From CAWJKP01 sp963843465 (GTDB taxonomy: Bacteria; Planctomycetota; Planctomycetia; Pirellulales; Thermoguttaceae): a stretch of DNA of 64,000 bases. Location: positions 1,984,001 through 2,048,000 of the forward strand of contig CAWJKP010000001.1 of the NCBI GenBank assembly GCA_963843465.1. The letters are read 5' to 3'. Below the pieces are notes generated by a model, which ran no database searches, was not told the origin of the DNA, and worked only from the letters and a program-made list of their open reading frames with translations. The position numbers were made by a program, and so were the translations under genes. Positions 55,246 through 64,000 of this stretch are shown one piece after another (within the stretch, counting starts at the first letter, position 1; every line of letters begins with the position of its first letter).

Positions 55246-55294
55246 CGGGTAGGGTGGGACAAGCTCGCGTAAGCGAGCGCCGGCCCACCGATTC
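55246..55294. repeat. Half copy of intergenic repeat family E
   Basis: The 49 bases beginning GTAGGGTGGGACAAGCTCGC match the left half of the element at 53203-53299, but the right half is missing. It contains the small hairpin GCTCGCGTAAGCGAGC. Confidence 0.75.
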
Positions 55295-55366
55295 CAGCCT
55301 GAACAGCCGAGAATAGCGGTTTTCGGGACCTTCGACCAAGCTACTTTTTGGCCATCTGGTGCCGCC

Positions 55367-56647
55367 CTATTTTTCCAACAGGGCTGCCAGCAGATCCAGC
55401 GTGCGGCCCGTGGCGCCGAGCTGCCGGCGGACAAGCTCCGCCGCACGCCGGCCCAGCGCGTCGGCATAGGCCGGGTCCGCCAGGCAGCGGCGGACAAAGG
55501 CCGTCAACTCGTCGCCGTCGCGGACCACCGCGGCCGCGTCGTGGACCAACATCGCCGCCACGATGTCGCGGAAATTCTGCGTGTTGGGCCCAAAACAGAC
55601 CGCCGCGCCGTAGGCCGCCGGCTCGATCATGTTCTGTCCGCCACGGCTGCCCAGGCTCCCCCCGACAAACGCCACGCGGGCCGTCCCCCACCAGGCCCCC
55701 AACTCACCGATCGCGTCGACCAACAGTACCCGCGCCGCCGCACGAGGGCCCTCGGCTTCCAACGTCGATCGCCGCTGCCAGGCCACTGCCGAGTTGTCCA
55801 GCAACCGGGCGACGGCCTCGAACCGCTCCCGGTGCCGCGGCACCAGCACCAGCCGCAGCGCCGGCCACTCGCCTCGCAGCGACTGCCACGCCCGTAGCGC
55901 CAGCGCCTCTTCCGGCTCCTGCGTGCTGCCGGCCAGGAAGACCGGCTCGCCCTCGGCAAAGCCGGCCAGCCGCCGCAGACGCTCCGTGGCCGGATTGCGG
56001 CGGTCGGTCTGGGCGCCGTCGTACTTCATCGAGCCGGTGACGTGTACCGTCTCCGGCCTCGCGCCCAGTTGGCGGAACCGCTGCGCGTAGGTCTCGTCCT
56101 GCACGGCCAGCAGGTCGATGGTCTTCAGCACGCGGGCCACCAGCGGGCGGATCCGCCGGTAGCCGCGGAAACTGTGCTCGCTCAGCCGCCCGTTGATCAC
56201 GGCCACGCGGGCGCCCCGCTCCCGGGCCGCACGGACAAGGTTCGGCCAGAGCTCCAGCTCCACCAGCACCAAGAGGTCGGGCCGGACCCGCCCCAGAGCC
56301 GCCCGCACGGCCCAGGAAAAGTCCAGCGGACAGTAGAAGACCGACAGATCGGCGTATCGCTTTCGCGTCAGGGCCATGCCGGTGACGGTGGTCGTCGAGA
56401 CCACGCACTCCCAGTCGGGCCGCGAGCCGCGGATCTGGCCGATCAGCGTGCCCAGCAGGTTCACTTCGCCCACGCTCACCGCGTGCAGCCAGACACACGT
56501 GCGGTCCGACTCCCGCCGCGGCACGCGGCCGAAGAGCTTGGCTGCAAATCCCTCGCGATACTTCCCCTGCCGGATCGCCCGCCAGACCAGCCACGGCATG
56601 GCCACGGCCAGAAGCGCCAGGTAGACGAGGTTCAAGAGGTAGGGCAT
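55367..56647 (-). CDS. waaA: 3-deoxy-D-manno-octulosonic acid (Kdo) transferase
   Basis: The 426-residue protein is the normal WaaA/KdtA length. It begins with a membrane anchor 'LVYLALLAVAMPWLVW', then 'VWLHAVSVGEVNLLGTL', the acceptor-site 'LVLVELELWPNLVRAA', 'GSTQEPEEALALRAW' and the donor-site 'GGSLGSRGGQNMIEPAAYG', all family hallmarks. It transfers Kdo from CMP-Kdo to lipid A precursor on the inner face of the inner membrane, which implies that this planctomycete makes lipid A-type outer-membrane lipids. The glycosyltransferase gene downstream may act in the same pathway. Confidence 0.93.
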   Translation of the reverse strand: MPYLLNLVYLALLAVAMPWLVWRAIRQGKYREGFAAKLFGRVPRRESDRTCVWLHAVSVGEVNLLGTLIGQIRGSRPDWECVVSTTTVTGMALTRKRYADLSVFYCPLDFSWAVRAALGRVRPDLLVLVELELWPNLVRAARERGARVAVINGRLSEHSFRGYRRIRPLVARVLKTIDLLAVQDETYAQRFRQLGARPETVHVTGSMKYDGAQTDRRNPATERLRRLAGFAEGEPVFLAGSTQEPEEALALRAWQSLRGEWPALRLVLVPRHRERFEAVARLLDNSAVAWQRRSTLEAEGPRAAARVLLVDAIGELGAWWGTARVAFVGGSLGSRGGQNMIEPAAYGAAVCFGPNTQNFRDIVAAMLVHDAAAVVRDGDELTAFVRRCLADPAYADALGRRAAELVRRQLGATGRTLDLLAALLEK

Positions 56648-56909
56648 TGCGGACTTGCCTGGGAGGCGTGTTCACCACTGCGCGATTGCCGGTGAGGAGC
56701 GTTTCGAGTTCATCCCGCTCGTGGGAACTTGGAGCGAGCCGTCTTCGGCAATGCCCGCCACCACGTCGGCCCGGCGATGTTCCTTGCCCCAGGCCCAACC
56801 TTGCGGGAGCCACTGGTCCGATTGGTTCAAGGGATATTTTCGCTTGCCGTGGTCGCGTTGTCAAATCATCCGGTTGCCGCTGGCAAGTTGTGTTCCCATA
56901 ATTTACGGG

Positions 56910-59000
56910 ATGGCAACGATTTCCCAAGCATTGGCGATTGCGATCCAACACCATCAAGCCGGTCGGCTGCAAGCCGCCGAGCAGATCTACCGGCAGATTC
57001 TCGCAGTCGAGCCGGATCATGCCGATGCGTGGCATCTTCTCGGTGTGATTGCTCACCAAGCGGGCAAGCATGGGGTTGCCGTCGAGTACATGGAACGGGC
57101 GATCGGCTTGAAAGGGAATGCGGCTGTCTTCCATATCAACCTGGCGGGGCCGTACTGTGCCTTGCGTCGGATTCCCGAAGCGATCGCCTGCTACCGCCGG
57201 GCACTGGAGCTGAAACCGGACCATGCCCACGCACACTACAACCTGGGCAATCTGTTGAGGGACCAGGGGAAGCTGGACGAAGCGATCGCCTGCTACCGCC
57301 GGGCGGGGGAGCTAAAGCCGGACTTTGCCGCGGCACACAACAACCTGGGCATCGCTTTGAAGGGCCAGGGGAAGCTCGACGAAGCGATCGCTTACTACCG
57401 CCGGGCGCTGGAGCTAAAGCCGGACTTTGCCGCGGCACACAACAACCTGGGCATCGCTTTGAAGGACCAGGGGAAGCTGGGCGAGGCGATCGCTTGCTGC
57501 CGCCGGGCGCTGGAATTGAAGCCGGACTTCGCCGAGGCACACAACAACCTGGGCGCGGGGTTGAAGGTCCAAGGAAAGCTGGACGAAGCGATCGCCTGCT
57601 GCCGCCGGGCAGTGGAATTGAAGCCCGACTTCGCCCAGGCACACAACAACCTGGGGAATGCGTTGAAGGAGCAGAAGAAGCTGGACCAAGCGATCGTTTC
57701 CTACCGCCGGGCACTGCAACTGAAGCCGGACTTCGCCGAGGCGCACATCAGCCTGGGCAATTCCTTGAAGGACCAGGGCAAACTGGACGAAGCGGTCGTC
57801 TCCTACCGCCGGGCACTGGGCCTGAAGCCGGACTATGCCGACGCGCACTATAACCTGGGCAGCGCTTTGGAGGCGATAGGCGATCTTCAGGGCGCGGAAG
57901 GCTGCTTCCGCGCCGCGCTGCAACACAATTCCCGGTTCGCCGACGCACATTACAAATTGGCGGAACTACTCCGCGGCAAACTTCCGCATAAGGATCTGGC
58001 TGCGCAGCGCCGCTTGCTGGAGGAAATGGAGTTGACGGACGCACAACGATTGTTCTTGCACTTCGGCCTGGCCCAGGTCCTGGACGCGCGGGGTGAGTAC
58101 GCTGAGGCCGCCGCGCACCTCGATCAGGGCAACATGCTGCAACTGTCCGAGTGGCGCAAGTGCGGCCAGGAGTATGACCCGAAAGAGCACGAGTCTTTCG
58201 TCACCCGGATAATCGGGGTCTTTACGCCGGATTTCTTTGAGCGGGTTCGCGGCTTTGGCTTGGAAAGCGAGATCCCGGTGTTCGTCGTGGGGCTGCCGCG
58301 ATCCGGCACGACGCTCATCGAGCAGATCTTGGCCAGCCACGGCCAGGTCTTCGGCGCGGGGGAGACCAAACTGGTTGACGACACCGTGACCGCCCTCGGC
58401 GGACAAGGCGCGGACTTCATCGAGCGCCTCCGCCAGTTGGATCGCGAGACGGCCGGCCGTCTGGCTTCGCTGCACATGGAGCGACTTCTCGCATTGAATC
58501 GCACGGCGCTTCGCATCGTGGACAAAATGCCGGAGAACTATATGTATCTAGGCCTGTTGGCGAGCCTCTTTCCCCAGGCGAGGTTGATTCATTGCCGCCG
58601 CGACTTGCGCGATGTGGCCGTCTCCTGTTGGATGACGCATTTCCACGAGGTTCACTGGGCCAACGACCAACAGCACATTGCTTCACGATTTCACGAGTAC
58701 CAACGGCTGATGGAGCACTGGCGGAAGGTCTTGCCGGTGCCGCTGTTGGAAGTGGACTACGAGGAGACGGTGGCGGATCTGGAAGGGGTGGCCCGAAAGC
58801 TCGTGGCTTGGTGCGGCCTGGCGTGGGAGCCGAAGTGCCTGGAGTTCCACCGTACGAAGCGGCCGGTCAAAACGGCCAGCGCCGTCCAGGTGCGCCAGCC
58901 GGTCTTCAGGACATCGGTGGGCCGATGGAAGCACTACGAACACATCCTGGATTCGCTGTTCGCCCGGCTGGAAAGAGTGGATGCTCGCGACCGCGGCTGA
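56910..59000 (+). CDS. TPR-repeat sulfotransferase
   Basis: The start at 56910 gives 'MATISQALAIAIQHHQAGRL'. The first roughly 360 residues are TPR units of 34 residues; eight are nearly identical, with 'LDEAIACYRRALELKPDFA' recurring, and the DNA shows the matching 102-base period from about 57160 to 57870. The last 270 residues are a sulfotransferase domain with the PAPS-binding loop 'GLPRSGTTLIEQILASHG', 'RIVDKMPENYMYLG' and 'LIHCRRDLRDVAVSCW'. It would transfer sulfate to a carbohydrate or protein. The uniform repeats suggest recent expansion or gene conversion. Confidence 0.88.
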   Translation: MATISQALAIAIQHHQAGRLQAAEQIYRQILAVEPDHADAWHLLGVIAHQAGKHGVAVEYMERAIGLKGNAAVFHINLAGPYCALRRIPEAIACYRRALELKPDHAHAHYNLGNLLRDQGKLDEAIACYRRAGELKPDFAAAHNNLGIALKGQGKLDEAIAYYRRALELKPDFAAAHNNLGIALKDQGKLGEAIACCRRALELKPDFAEAHNNLGAGLKVQGKLDEAIACCRRAVELKPDFAQAHNNLGNALKEQKKLDQAIVSYRRALQLKPDFAEAHISLGNSLKDQGKLDEAVVSYRRALGLKPDYADAHYNLGSALEAIGDLQGAEGCFRAALQHNSRFADAHYKLAELLRGKLPHKDLAAQRRLLEEMELTDAQRLFLHFGLAQVLDARGEYAEAAAHLDQGNMLQLSEWRKCGQEYDPKEHESFVTRIIGVFTPDFFERVRGFGLESEIPVFVVGLPRSGTTLIEQILASHGQVFGAGETKLVDDTVTALGGQGADFIERLRQLDRETAGRLASLHMERLLALNRTALRIVDKMPENYMYLGLLASLFPQARLIHCRRDLRDVAVSCWMTHFHEVHWANDQQHIASRFHEYQRLMEHWRKVLPVPLLEVDYEETVADLEGVARKLVAWCGLAWEPKCLEFHRTKRPVKTASAVQVRQPVFRTSVGRWKHYEHILDSLFARLERVDARDRG

Positions 59001-59029
59001 CGGCCGTGAGGCAGTGGATCTCTGCCAAC

Positions 59030-59319
59030 TCATCCCACGCCAAGCTGCTCGACGCCCAGAACGGTGCCGGGCAGAATCCGCAGCGTGGCTCCAAGCATGC
59101 CATCCAGCCACGGCACAGCCTGCGACGGCGAGGCTCCGCGAGGATGTCGTCCCCGAGGATCTCGCCTTCGCGGAGCAATCGCTCCTGATCGTCGAGGAAC
59201 GCTTCGGGCTCGACCATGTCCGGGGTCAGTAGACCACGGTCTTGCCAGGCCGCGCTGGCCGAGAACTCCTGCAAGGGGAACCAGCTCTTGATCGAGAAGC
59301 CGACCAGCGGCCGCTTCAC
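59030..59319 (-). pseudogene. N-terminal fragment of a UroD-family gene
   Basis: From the ATG at 59319 the sequence 'LVGFSIKSWFPLQEFSASAA' and 'VEPEAFLDDQERLLREGEIL' leads, after a one-base shift near 59170, to 'ASPSQAVPWLDGMLGATLRI' and a stop at 59030. This is the opening third of a uroporphyrinogen-decarboxylase/MtaA-like protein; the barrel is missing. It is related in kind to the three genes at 29.9-33.3 kb. It lies between two plus-strand genes and is probably a relic. Confidence 0.5.
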
Positions 59320-59444
59320 GGGAGTCGGCCCCAGAATGCCCGGTAGCCGGGAGATTCATCGGCTGATTGACTTTTCGGGCTGGACCCTCCGCGTATAATG
59401 CCAGGTAGAATCGTCCAGCCTGTCCCCAAAAGGAAAACCCCATC

Positions 59445-60017
59445 ATGTCCAGACTGACCACGCTCGCCCTTGCGGTAGGAGTTCTTGCCGTGTCGATTGC
59501 AGCGGCGACCGCCGCCGACAAGGCCCCTGCTGCCCTGAACTTCAAGATGAAGTCGCTCGACAGCAAGGAGGTCGATCTCAGCAAATACCAAGGCAAGGTG
59601 GTGATGGTCGTCAACGTCGCCAGCAAGTGCGGCCTGACCCCGCAGTACCAGCAGCTCCAAGCCCTCTATCAGAAGTACGAGAAGGACGGCCTGGTGATCC
59701 TCGGCTTCCCCTGCAATCAATTCCTCCATCAGGAACCTGGGACGGCTGAAGAAATCCGGAACTTCTGCACGGTCAACTACGGCGTCAGCTTTCCGCTGTT
59801 CGCAAAAATTCAGGTCAACGGCGACGGGGCCTGCCCTCTCTACAAGCACTTGACCGCACTGGACACCAAGCCTGTGGGAGCGGGAAAGATCCGTTGGAAC
59901 TTCGAGAAGTTTGTCATTAGCCGCAGTGGTGAAGTAGTCGCTCGCTTCGCACCGCAGACCAGGCCCGATGCCCCAGAAGTCGTCAGGGTCATCGAAGCCG
60001 AGTTGGCGAAGAAGTGA
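59445..60017 (+). CDS. Exported glutathione peroxidase-family protein
   Basis: The 190-residue protein has a signal peptide 'TLALAVGVLAVSIAAATA' and the complete family core: peroxidatic Cys in 'VASKCGLTPQY', the Gln in 'LGFPCNQFLHQEPG', and the Trp/Asn in 'RWNFEKFVISRSGEV'. It uses Cys rather than selenocysteine. It reduces peroxides with thioredoxin or glutathione as donor, here in the periplasm. It precedes a small Cys/His-rich exported protein and a metal efflux pair, so it may belong to a metal and oxidative stress group, although spacing does not prove an operon. Confidence 0.93.
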   Translation: MSRLTTLALAVGVLAVSIAAATAADKAPAALNFKMKSLDSKEVDLSKYQGKVVMVVNVASKCGLTPQYQQLQALYQKYEKDGLVILGFPCNQFLHQEPGTAEEIRNFCTVNYGVSFPLFAKIQVNGDGACPLYKHLTALDTKPVGAGKIRWNFEKFVISRSGEVVARFAPQTRPDAPEVVRVIEAELAKK

Positions 60018-60135
60018 TGCCTGCATGACACCATTGACATGGATTGTTGGCGGAAGTATCCTGGAATGATAGGTAGATCGGCTCGTTACGATCTCCCCGA
60101 TCGGGGTTTCCAGGGTAGTTGATCTGTCCATCGCG

Positions 60136-60531
60136 ATGACACGCGGGAAGCGAAAGACGGCCTGGCTCGTCATTGTGCTTTATGCGGCGACCGTCTGCGC
60201 CGCCGAGGGCTTGCATCTGCTACCCGGCTGTGGCCACGCCGTGCAATTGCCCGGCGGGTGCCTGTCTTGGGACGCATCGGCCGACGGCCACCATGCGTGC
60301 AAGTGCTCGCACGACGGCGTACTCGGCCAGGCGACGGACCCATCGCATTCGGCCCGTGACGGCGACGGTTGCCCGATCTGCAAGCTCGGCTTACTGCCCG
60401 TGTATGGCGGTTCAACTGCCGCCCCCGTTTCCGCCGAGTTGATTCTCTGCAATGCGATTTGGTTATCGGAACCGAATGTCTCTCGCAGCGTCGGCTCGTC
60501 TTTCCTGAGCCGCGCCCCGCCCACGGCCTGA
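60136..60531 (+). CDS. Small exported Cys/His-rich protein
   Basis: The 131-residue protein starts with a hydrophobic segment 'TAWLVIVLYAATVCAAEGLH'. The short mature part is rich in Cys and His: 'LLPGCGHAVQLPGGC', 'GHHACKCSHDG', 'DGCPICKLG'. These spaced Cys/His groups suggest metal binding. Its position just before CusB/CusA-like genes fits a periplasmic metal-binding or sensing role, similar in size to DUF2946-type proteins. The function is inferred from context. Confidence 0.6.
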   Translation: MTRGKRKTAWLVIVLYAATVCAAEGLHLLPGCGHAVQLPGGCLSWDASADGHHACKCSHDGVLGQATDPSHSARDGDGCPICKLGLLPVYGGSTAAPVSAELILCNAIWLSEPNVSRSVGSSFLSRAPPTA

Positions 60532-60906
60532 GTCGCCTCGGGGTATTCGCCGAAGGAGCTTGCGCAGGCTGGGACGAGGCGACAACATGCGCTGCATGAA
60601 TGCGCGGCGCGTATCCCGCTGGCAGACCATGTAGCGCCGACTGGCTCGCTGCCGCACCGGAAGCTCGTTCCGTGTTGATGGGGCGCGTACGGTACGTCGC
60701 GTAGACAGTAAGCGTTCACGGCCAGGTTGGGGACTGGTCCATTTTTCGGCGAGAAAGCGGATTTGGCTGTTCGACGTAAGGCCGAAAACATGGACCTGTC
60801 CCCTTGGCAGTGCCCAGGGGACAGTCCCCGTGAAGGGTTACCTTGATCCTCGTTCCGCCTTGGCCGGATTCGAACTACATCATCCAGAAAACGAAGGAGA
60901 GTGTCG
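60532..60906. other. Intergenic region upstream of the efflux operon
   Basis: It contains short repeated patches of a kind common between genes here (ACCTGTCCCCTTGG and GGGGACAGTCCCC near 60785-60835, the second a perfect palindrome). No gene is supported. An AAGGAG ribosome site precedes the ATG at 60907. A metal-responsive operator may be present but I cannot identify one. Confidence 0.5.
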
Positions 60907-62263
60907 ATGACGTTCCGTCTATCGCGGATGGAAGGCCGCCGTGCCGGTCGTGGTGCTGGCGGCGGCGGTTGGCGCGGGGATCGCGCATCGTGCGAAGCTG
61001 GTGTCCTGGTGGGCTGGCATTACGACGCCGGTCGCGGCCGACTCATCGCCGGCCACCGCGCCCAGGTTAACCGGGAAGAAGGACGCGTTGGCCTTGCCTG
61101 CGGACGTGGCCAAGCGGCTGGAAGTGCAGACCGAGCCAGCCCGGCCATCGACCGTGCCCAGCACACTGGAGCTTTCGGGCTCGCTGATTCTGGATGCCGA
61201 TCGGCTGGCGCACGTCCACGCCCGGTTCCCCGGCGAGGTCGTCGAGTTGGGCAAGGCGGGCAACGGGTCGCGGCCGGTCGCCTTCGGGCAGCATGTCCGC
61301 AAGGGACAGGTCCTGGCGGTGATCTGGAGCCAGGACCTGGGCGAGAAGAAGAGCGAGTTAGTCGACGCCCTGTCGCAGCAGCGGGTCGACGAGGAGACGC
61401 TCCAGCGGCTGGCCCGGCCGGCCGCCAACGGGGCCATCCCCGACCGCACCATGAGCGATGCCCAACGCAGGGTCGAAGCCGATCGGATCGCGGTCTCCAA
61501 GGCCTTGCGGACGCTGCAAAGCTGGCGACTTTCCAAGGAGGAAATCGACGAAGTGCGGGCCGAGGCCACCCCGTTGGTCCGCGAAAAAACGCCCGACCGC
61601 CAGGAACTCGTCCAGCAGTGGGCCCGGCTCGACGTGGTGGCGCCGCTGGACGGCGTGGTCATCGAGCGCAACGTGGCCCTCGGCGAGCTGGTCGACACCA
61701 CGAGCGACCTGTTCAAGGTCGCCGACCTTTCGCGGCTGGGAGTGCTGGCCTACGCCTACGAGGAAGACCTGCCCACGTTGAATTCCCTGCCCGCCAGCCA
61801 GCGGGCGTGGTCGGTGACCGTCGGCTCCGGCCGCGAGGCGACCACGCGGATCGGCCGTTTCGACCAGGTGGGCTGCATCATCGATCCCAACCAGCACACG
61901 GCCCTGGTGATGGGCTGGGTCGACAACCCCGACGGCGAACTTCGCGTGGGGCAGTTCGTCAGCACGCGGTTGGAGATTCCGCCGCCGCCGGGCGACGTCG
62001 TGGTTCCCGCGTCGGCCTTGTGCGAAGAGAGCGACCGCGATTGCGTCTTCGTGCAGTCGGATGGCAAATCGACGTACGTCCGCCGCAGCGTGGCCGTCAC
62101 CCGCCGCCGCGGCGACAAGGTGTGCATCCGCAGCCAGCCCACGCCTGAGGAAAAGTCTCGCGGGCTGGAGCCGCTGGCGCCGGGTGAGCGGGTGGTCGTA
62201 TCGCGCGTCGTGCAGTTGGCCGCCTGCCTCGACACTCTGCAGCAAAACGCCGGCGCACGCTAA
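60907..62263 (+). CDS. RND efflux periplasmic adaptor (CusB-like), frame break near 60925
   Basis: An ATG at 60907 with AAGGAG upstream encodes 'MTFRLSR', then a one-base break near 60925 leads to the main frame 'WKAAVPVVVLAAAVGAG', a membrane anchor. If no break is assumed, a GTG at 60941 starts the remaining 440 residues. The protein has a lipoyl-like barrel-sandwich ('HARFPGEVVELGKAGN', 'VVAPLDGVVIERNVALGEL'), a helical hairpin and a C-terminal beta domain ('GDVVVPASALCEESDRDCV'). It links an RND pump to an outer-membrane channel. It is followed 18 bases later by the pump gene. Confidence 0.85.
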
Positions 62264-62281
62264 AGAGGAGCCGAGGTAGCG

Positions 62282-64000
62282 ATGATCAATCGTCTCATTC
62301 GCTGGGCCGTCCACAACCGGCTGGTGGTGATCCTGCTGGCCGCGGGGCTGTTGGTCTACGGCCTGTACGCCTTTCGCGAGGTGAACGTCGAGGCCTATCC
62401 CGATCCGGCGCCGGCCATCGTCGAGGTAGTGGCCCGCTATCCGGCGCGTCGGCCGAAGAGGTCGAGCGGCAGGTGACGATCCCGCTGGAGGTGGCCCTGG
62501 CCGGCATGCCCGGGCTGGCCATCACCCGCACGCAGTCGTTGTTCGAATTGTGCCACGTCAGCAACCAGTTCGAATACGGCCTCGATCCGGCCCAGGCCCG
62601 GCAGGAGGTGCTCAACCGTCTGAAGATGGCCGACCTGCCGGCCGGGGTAGACCCGGATATCTCCCCGCGGTCACCCACCGGCGAGATCTTCCGCTACGTG
62701 CTGGTGGGCCCCAAGGACACCGCGGGCCGCGAGATCTACGACCCCAACGACCTCAAATCGCTGGAGGACAACACGCTGGAGCGGCTCTTCCGCCGCATTC
62801 CCCGCGTGGCCGACGTGACCAGCTACGGCGGCACCGTCAAACGCTACGAGATCCATCCCGACCCCGCGCGGATGCAGCGCTACGGCATCACCCTGCAGCA
62901 GCTCAAGGACGCCATCGCCTCGAACAATTCCAACGTGGGGGGCGATTACATCATCCAGGGCGGCGCCGCCCACGTGGTCCGCTCGCTGGGGCTCTTGGGC
63001 ATGGGCCAAGACCCCATGGAAACCGCGATGGGCATGAAAGACCCCGTCGCCGCGCGCAATTACCTGCGGGCCGAGGAGCAGCGCCGCCTCCGCGAGATCC
63101 GCCAGATCGTGCTCAGCGCCACCAACAACGTCCCGATCCGCGTCGGCGACGTGGTCGAAGGCGGACCGCTGCCGGCCGATTCGCCCCCGGGCAAGCAGGG
63201 CGTGGTGATGGGCTATCAGACGCGCCTGGGCCACGTCATGCGCAGCGTGCGGCTGCACGACGCCCAGGGCCGCGACGCACTCGACGCTCAAGGCCAACCC
63301 GTCTGGCACGATGACGACGAGGTCGTCGAGGGCATCGTGCTGCTGCGCAAGGGCGACCAATCGCTGCCGGCCCTGGACGATATCCACGCCCTGGTCAAGC
63401 AGCTCAACGAAACCCCCGGCCGCCTCCTGCCGGGCGTGAGGATCGAGCCCTATTACGACCGCACCGAGCTGATCCACGTCACCACCCGCACGGTCCGGGA
63501 CAACCTGCTGGCCGGCATGGGCCTGGTCACGCTCGTACTGCTGCTGTTCTTGAGCAACGTCCGCACCGCGCTGATCGTGGCCGTCAACGTGCCGCTGGCG
63601 CTGCTGTTCGCCGTGGCCGTGCTCTTCCTTCGCGGCAAGTCGGCCAATTTGCTCTCCATCGGCGCCGTCGATTTCGGTATCATCGTCGACTCCTCGGTGA
63701 TCATGGTGGAGAACATCTACCGCCACTTGAGCAGCGGCGCGGATGCCGATCTGCCCATCGGCCGGCGGATTCTGCGTGCCTCGGGCGAGGTGCAGCGGAG
63801 CCTGGCGTTTTCCACGGCCGTCATGGTGTGCGCCTTCCTGCCGCTGTTCACCATGGCGGGCCCGGAAGGACAGATCTTCGGCCCCATGGCCGACACCTAC
63901 GCCTTCGCCCTGGCCGGGGCTTTGCTGCTGGCGCTGGTCCTTTCGCCCGTGCTCTGCGAGCTGTTGCTGTCAAAAGTCAAGCCCCGGCCCGACAACTGGC
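62282..64000 (+). CDS. Heavy-metal-type RND efflux pump (CusA-like), partial, frame break near 62443
   Basis: The ATG at 62282 begins 'MINRLIRWAVHNRLVVILL', the standard CusA/CzcA N-terminus with transmembrane helix 1. At about 62443 the sequence CCGGCGCG lacks one G compared with the conserved 'YPGASAEEVERQV', breaking the frame; adding it restores the family sequence through to the window edge. 'VDFGIIVDSSVIMVEN' is the transmembrane-4 signature of the heavy-metal RND subfamily. The pump exports Cu/Ag- or Co/Zn/Cd-type ions using the proton gradient. The 3' part is outside the window. Confidence 0.88.

Noticed and set aside
57160..57870. Tandem 102-base DNA repeats as CRISPR or satellite
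   Set aside because: They are in frame and encode 34-residue TPR units of the sulfotransferase protein.

Overview
The window reads as chromosome of a GC-rich planctomycete. Lineage markers are Tat/Sec-exported sulfatase, GH2, GH38-like, Gfo/Idh/MocA and sialidase genes, cytochrome proteins resembling hydrazine synthase alpha, a DUF1553-type remnant, a CHAT protein, a calpain with a planctomycete 'FEGLESR' N-terminus, and Kdo transferase. No rRNA or tRNA gene was recognised.

Layout. 1-3.9 kb (minus): ABC export/metal operon, with an FtsX-type permease fused to a ZnuA-like binding domain, its ATPase and a secreted partner. 4-10.3 kb (minus): exported carbohydrate enzymes (FucI/AraA-like, GH38-like) and a frameshifted transglutaminase-like protein. 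10.8-19.6 kb (plus): glycerol dehydrogenase, cupin, two multihaem-type HZS-alpha-like proteins, sulfatase. 19.7-33.3 kb (minus): glycan catabolism (LamG fragment, GH2, Gfo/Idh/MocA, SGNH+BNR protein, GH2-like protein) ending in three consecutive uroporphyrinogen-decarboxylase-family genes. 33.6-38.5 kb: CHAT remnant, secreted proteins, thioredoxin-like protein, HEAT/TPR protein. 38.9-39.3 kb: IS21-family end and istA remnant. 39.7-46.6 kb (minus): type V-B CRISPR-Cas locus in the order cas4-cas1 fusion, cas2, cas12b. 47-56.6 kb: secreted calpain, secretin-domain protein, PHA-granule-type protein, sugar isomerase, enolase-superfamily enzyme, NarL-type regulator, glycosyltransferase, waaA. 56.9-64 kb (plus): TPR-sulfotransferase, UroD fragment (minus), glutathione peroxidase, and a CusB/CusA-like metal efflux operon that runs off the window.

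The main system is the V-B locus. Read through two frame breaks, the effector is about 1,440 residues and keeps all three RuvC acidic residues. The Cas4-Cas1 fusion and Cas2 look complete. I see no CRISPR array in the window. The clearest promoter here lies about 200 nt upstream of cas12b. A structured segment beyond the cas12b 3' end carries a 15-nt match to the Alicyclobacillus tracrRNA as I remember it; this is only a lead.

Two window-wide themes matter. First, many genes, including conserved ones such as cusA-like and Gfo/Idh/MocA, carry single-base frame breaks, several of them a missing G in a G run. Sequencing or assembly error is therefore a serious alternative to gene decay, also for cas12b. 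Second, intergenic spaces are full of related long inverted repeats, one of which also lies in frame inside a coding sequence.
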